A stretch of 16,318 bases of DNA from Pseudomonadota bacterium (GTDB lineage Bacteria; Pseudomonadota; Alphaproteobacteria; Rhizobiales; Rhizobiaceae): NCBI GenBank assembly GCA_023419535.1, contig JAEZXX010000024.1, positions 1-16,318 of the forward strand, given 5' to 3'. This document shows positions 15,837 to 16,318 of the stretch, one piece after another. The stretch's first letter is position 1, and every line of letters starts with the position of its first letter. Both the position numbers and the translations under genes were made by a program. Under the pieces are notes generated by a model. It searched no databases and was not told where the DNA came from. It worked only from the letters and a program-made list of their open reading frames with translations.

Positions 15837-16318
15837 ATGCAGCGAGCCCCGAGGCAGAGCGACGAACGAGCGGAAGGGGGGGCGATCTCCGTCCTGCCGC
15901 CGCTCGGCGAGCTCTTCGAGAGCTATGTCTGCCGCGACGTCGACAACCCCGACGAACGCCGCGCCCAGGCGCTGGCGATCGGCGGACTCGTGAGTGCCGG
16001 GATCGTTTCCGCCGGCGCTTCGCCGCTCGCCTTCATCCTCGGCCTCGGGCCGGCCGGCGTCCTCGCCGCGACCCTGACCGGCGGGGCGCTCCTGGCCTGC
16101 GCGGCCTTCGTCTCGGCCACGGGTCGCCTGAACCTGACGCTTACGGGCCTGCTGGCCGCGGTGGCCGCGTCGGGCGGGGCGGGGATCCTCTCGGGCGGCG
16201 GGCTTTCGCTTCCGGGCGCGGGCGCACTGCTCGCTTCGGCGGCCGGCTCGCTGCTTCTCGGCCGGCGCCGCGGCCGCGGGCGGGCGGGACGCCGCCGCGC
16301 GGCGGCGCCGGAGAGCGA
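15837..16318 (+). CDS. membrane protein N-terminus, possible PAS/histidine kinase (partial)
   Basis: An open frame runs from ATG 15837 to the right edge without a stop (160 full codons). After about 20 polar residues comes PLGELFESYVCRDVDNPDERR, then about five hydrophobic helices rich in Gly/Ala/Leu (from IGGLVSAGIV to LLASAAGSLLLG), then a basic stretch GRRRGRGRAGRRR. A short LFxxYVxxDVxxPxER leader followed by a compact membrane bundle matches my memory of the N-terminus of DivJ-like or PAS-containing sensor histidine kinases of Hyphomicrobiales, but the PAS and kinase domains lie beyond the window. No clear ribosome site precedes the ATG; AGGATCC is the nearest purine-rich sequence. The candidate CtrA array is 74 bp upstream. 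It could also be an unrelated multi-pass protein. Confidence 0.6.
   Translation, partial: MQRAPRQSDERAEGGAISVLPPLGELFESYVCRDVDNPDERRAQALAIGGLVSAGIVSAGASPLAFILGLGPAGVLAATLTGGALLACAAFVSATGRLNLTLTGLLAAVAASGGAGILSGGGLSLPGAGALLASAAGSLLLGRRRGRGRAGRRRAAAPES

Overview
The window reads as a high-GC (roughly two-thirds G+C) alphaproteobacterial chromosome, most likely order Hyphomicrobiales (Rhizobiales). The gene set supports this: rpsF-rpsR-DUF2232-rplI-dnaB-alr-radA-cvpA-purF-SDR on the minus strand, a short phosphatidylserine decarboxylase paired with pssA, an Atm1-type transporter, a DUF5330-like protein, and translated intergenic repeats of a type common in that order. I cannot name a genus. The gene content is almost entirely conserved core.

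Left part, plus strand (1-3876): the 3' end of a LysM-domain protein gene, an Atm1/ABCB7-like half-transporter (TTG start), and the psd-pssA pair, whose stop and start share one base. PssA makes phosphatidylserine and Psd decarboxylates it to phosphatidylethanolamine. About 200 bp of palindromic repeat DNA then separates pssA from a convergent BrnT/BrnA toxin-antitoxin pair on the minus strand. This pair is the only clearly accessory module in the window.

Centre to right, minus strand (15435 down to 4078): a long head-to-tail block. Transcription order is DUF5330-like gene, rpsF, rpsR, DUF2232 membrane protein, rplI, dnaB, alr, radA, cvpA, purF, SDR oxidoreductase, brnT, brnA. It holds ribosomal proteins S6, S18 and L9, the replicative helicase, alanine racemase for cell-wall D-Ala, the RadA recombination helicase, CvpA and the first enzyme of purine synthesis. 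Several gene gaps hold strong GC hairpins (7041-7067, 13793-13851, around 12006-12036), which probably break the block into sub-operons or mark RNA ends.

Right edge, plus strand (15837-16318): the start of a membrane protein that runs off the window, probably the N-terminus of a sensor kinase. It is separated from the DUF5330-like gene by a 401-bp divergent control region. That region carries four GANTC sites within 87 bp and a TTAA-N7-TTAT-N7-TTAA array, which together suggest CcrM/CtrA cell-cycle control. This is the most interesting non-coding signal I found. I did not find an undescribed multi-gene system, CRISPR array, insertion sequence, tRNA or rRNA.
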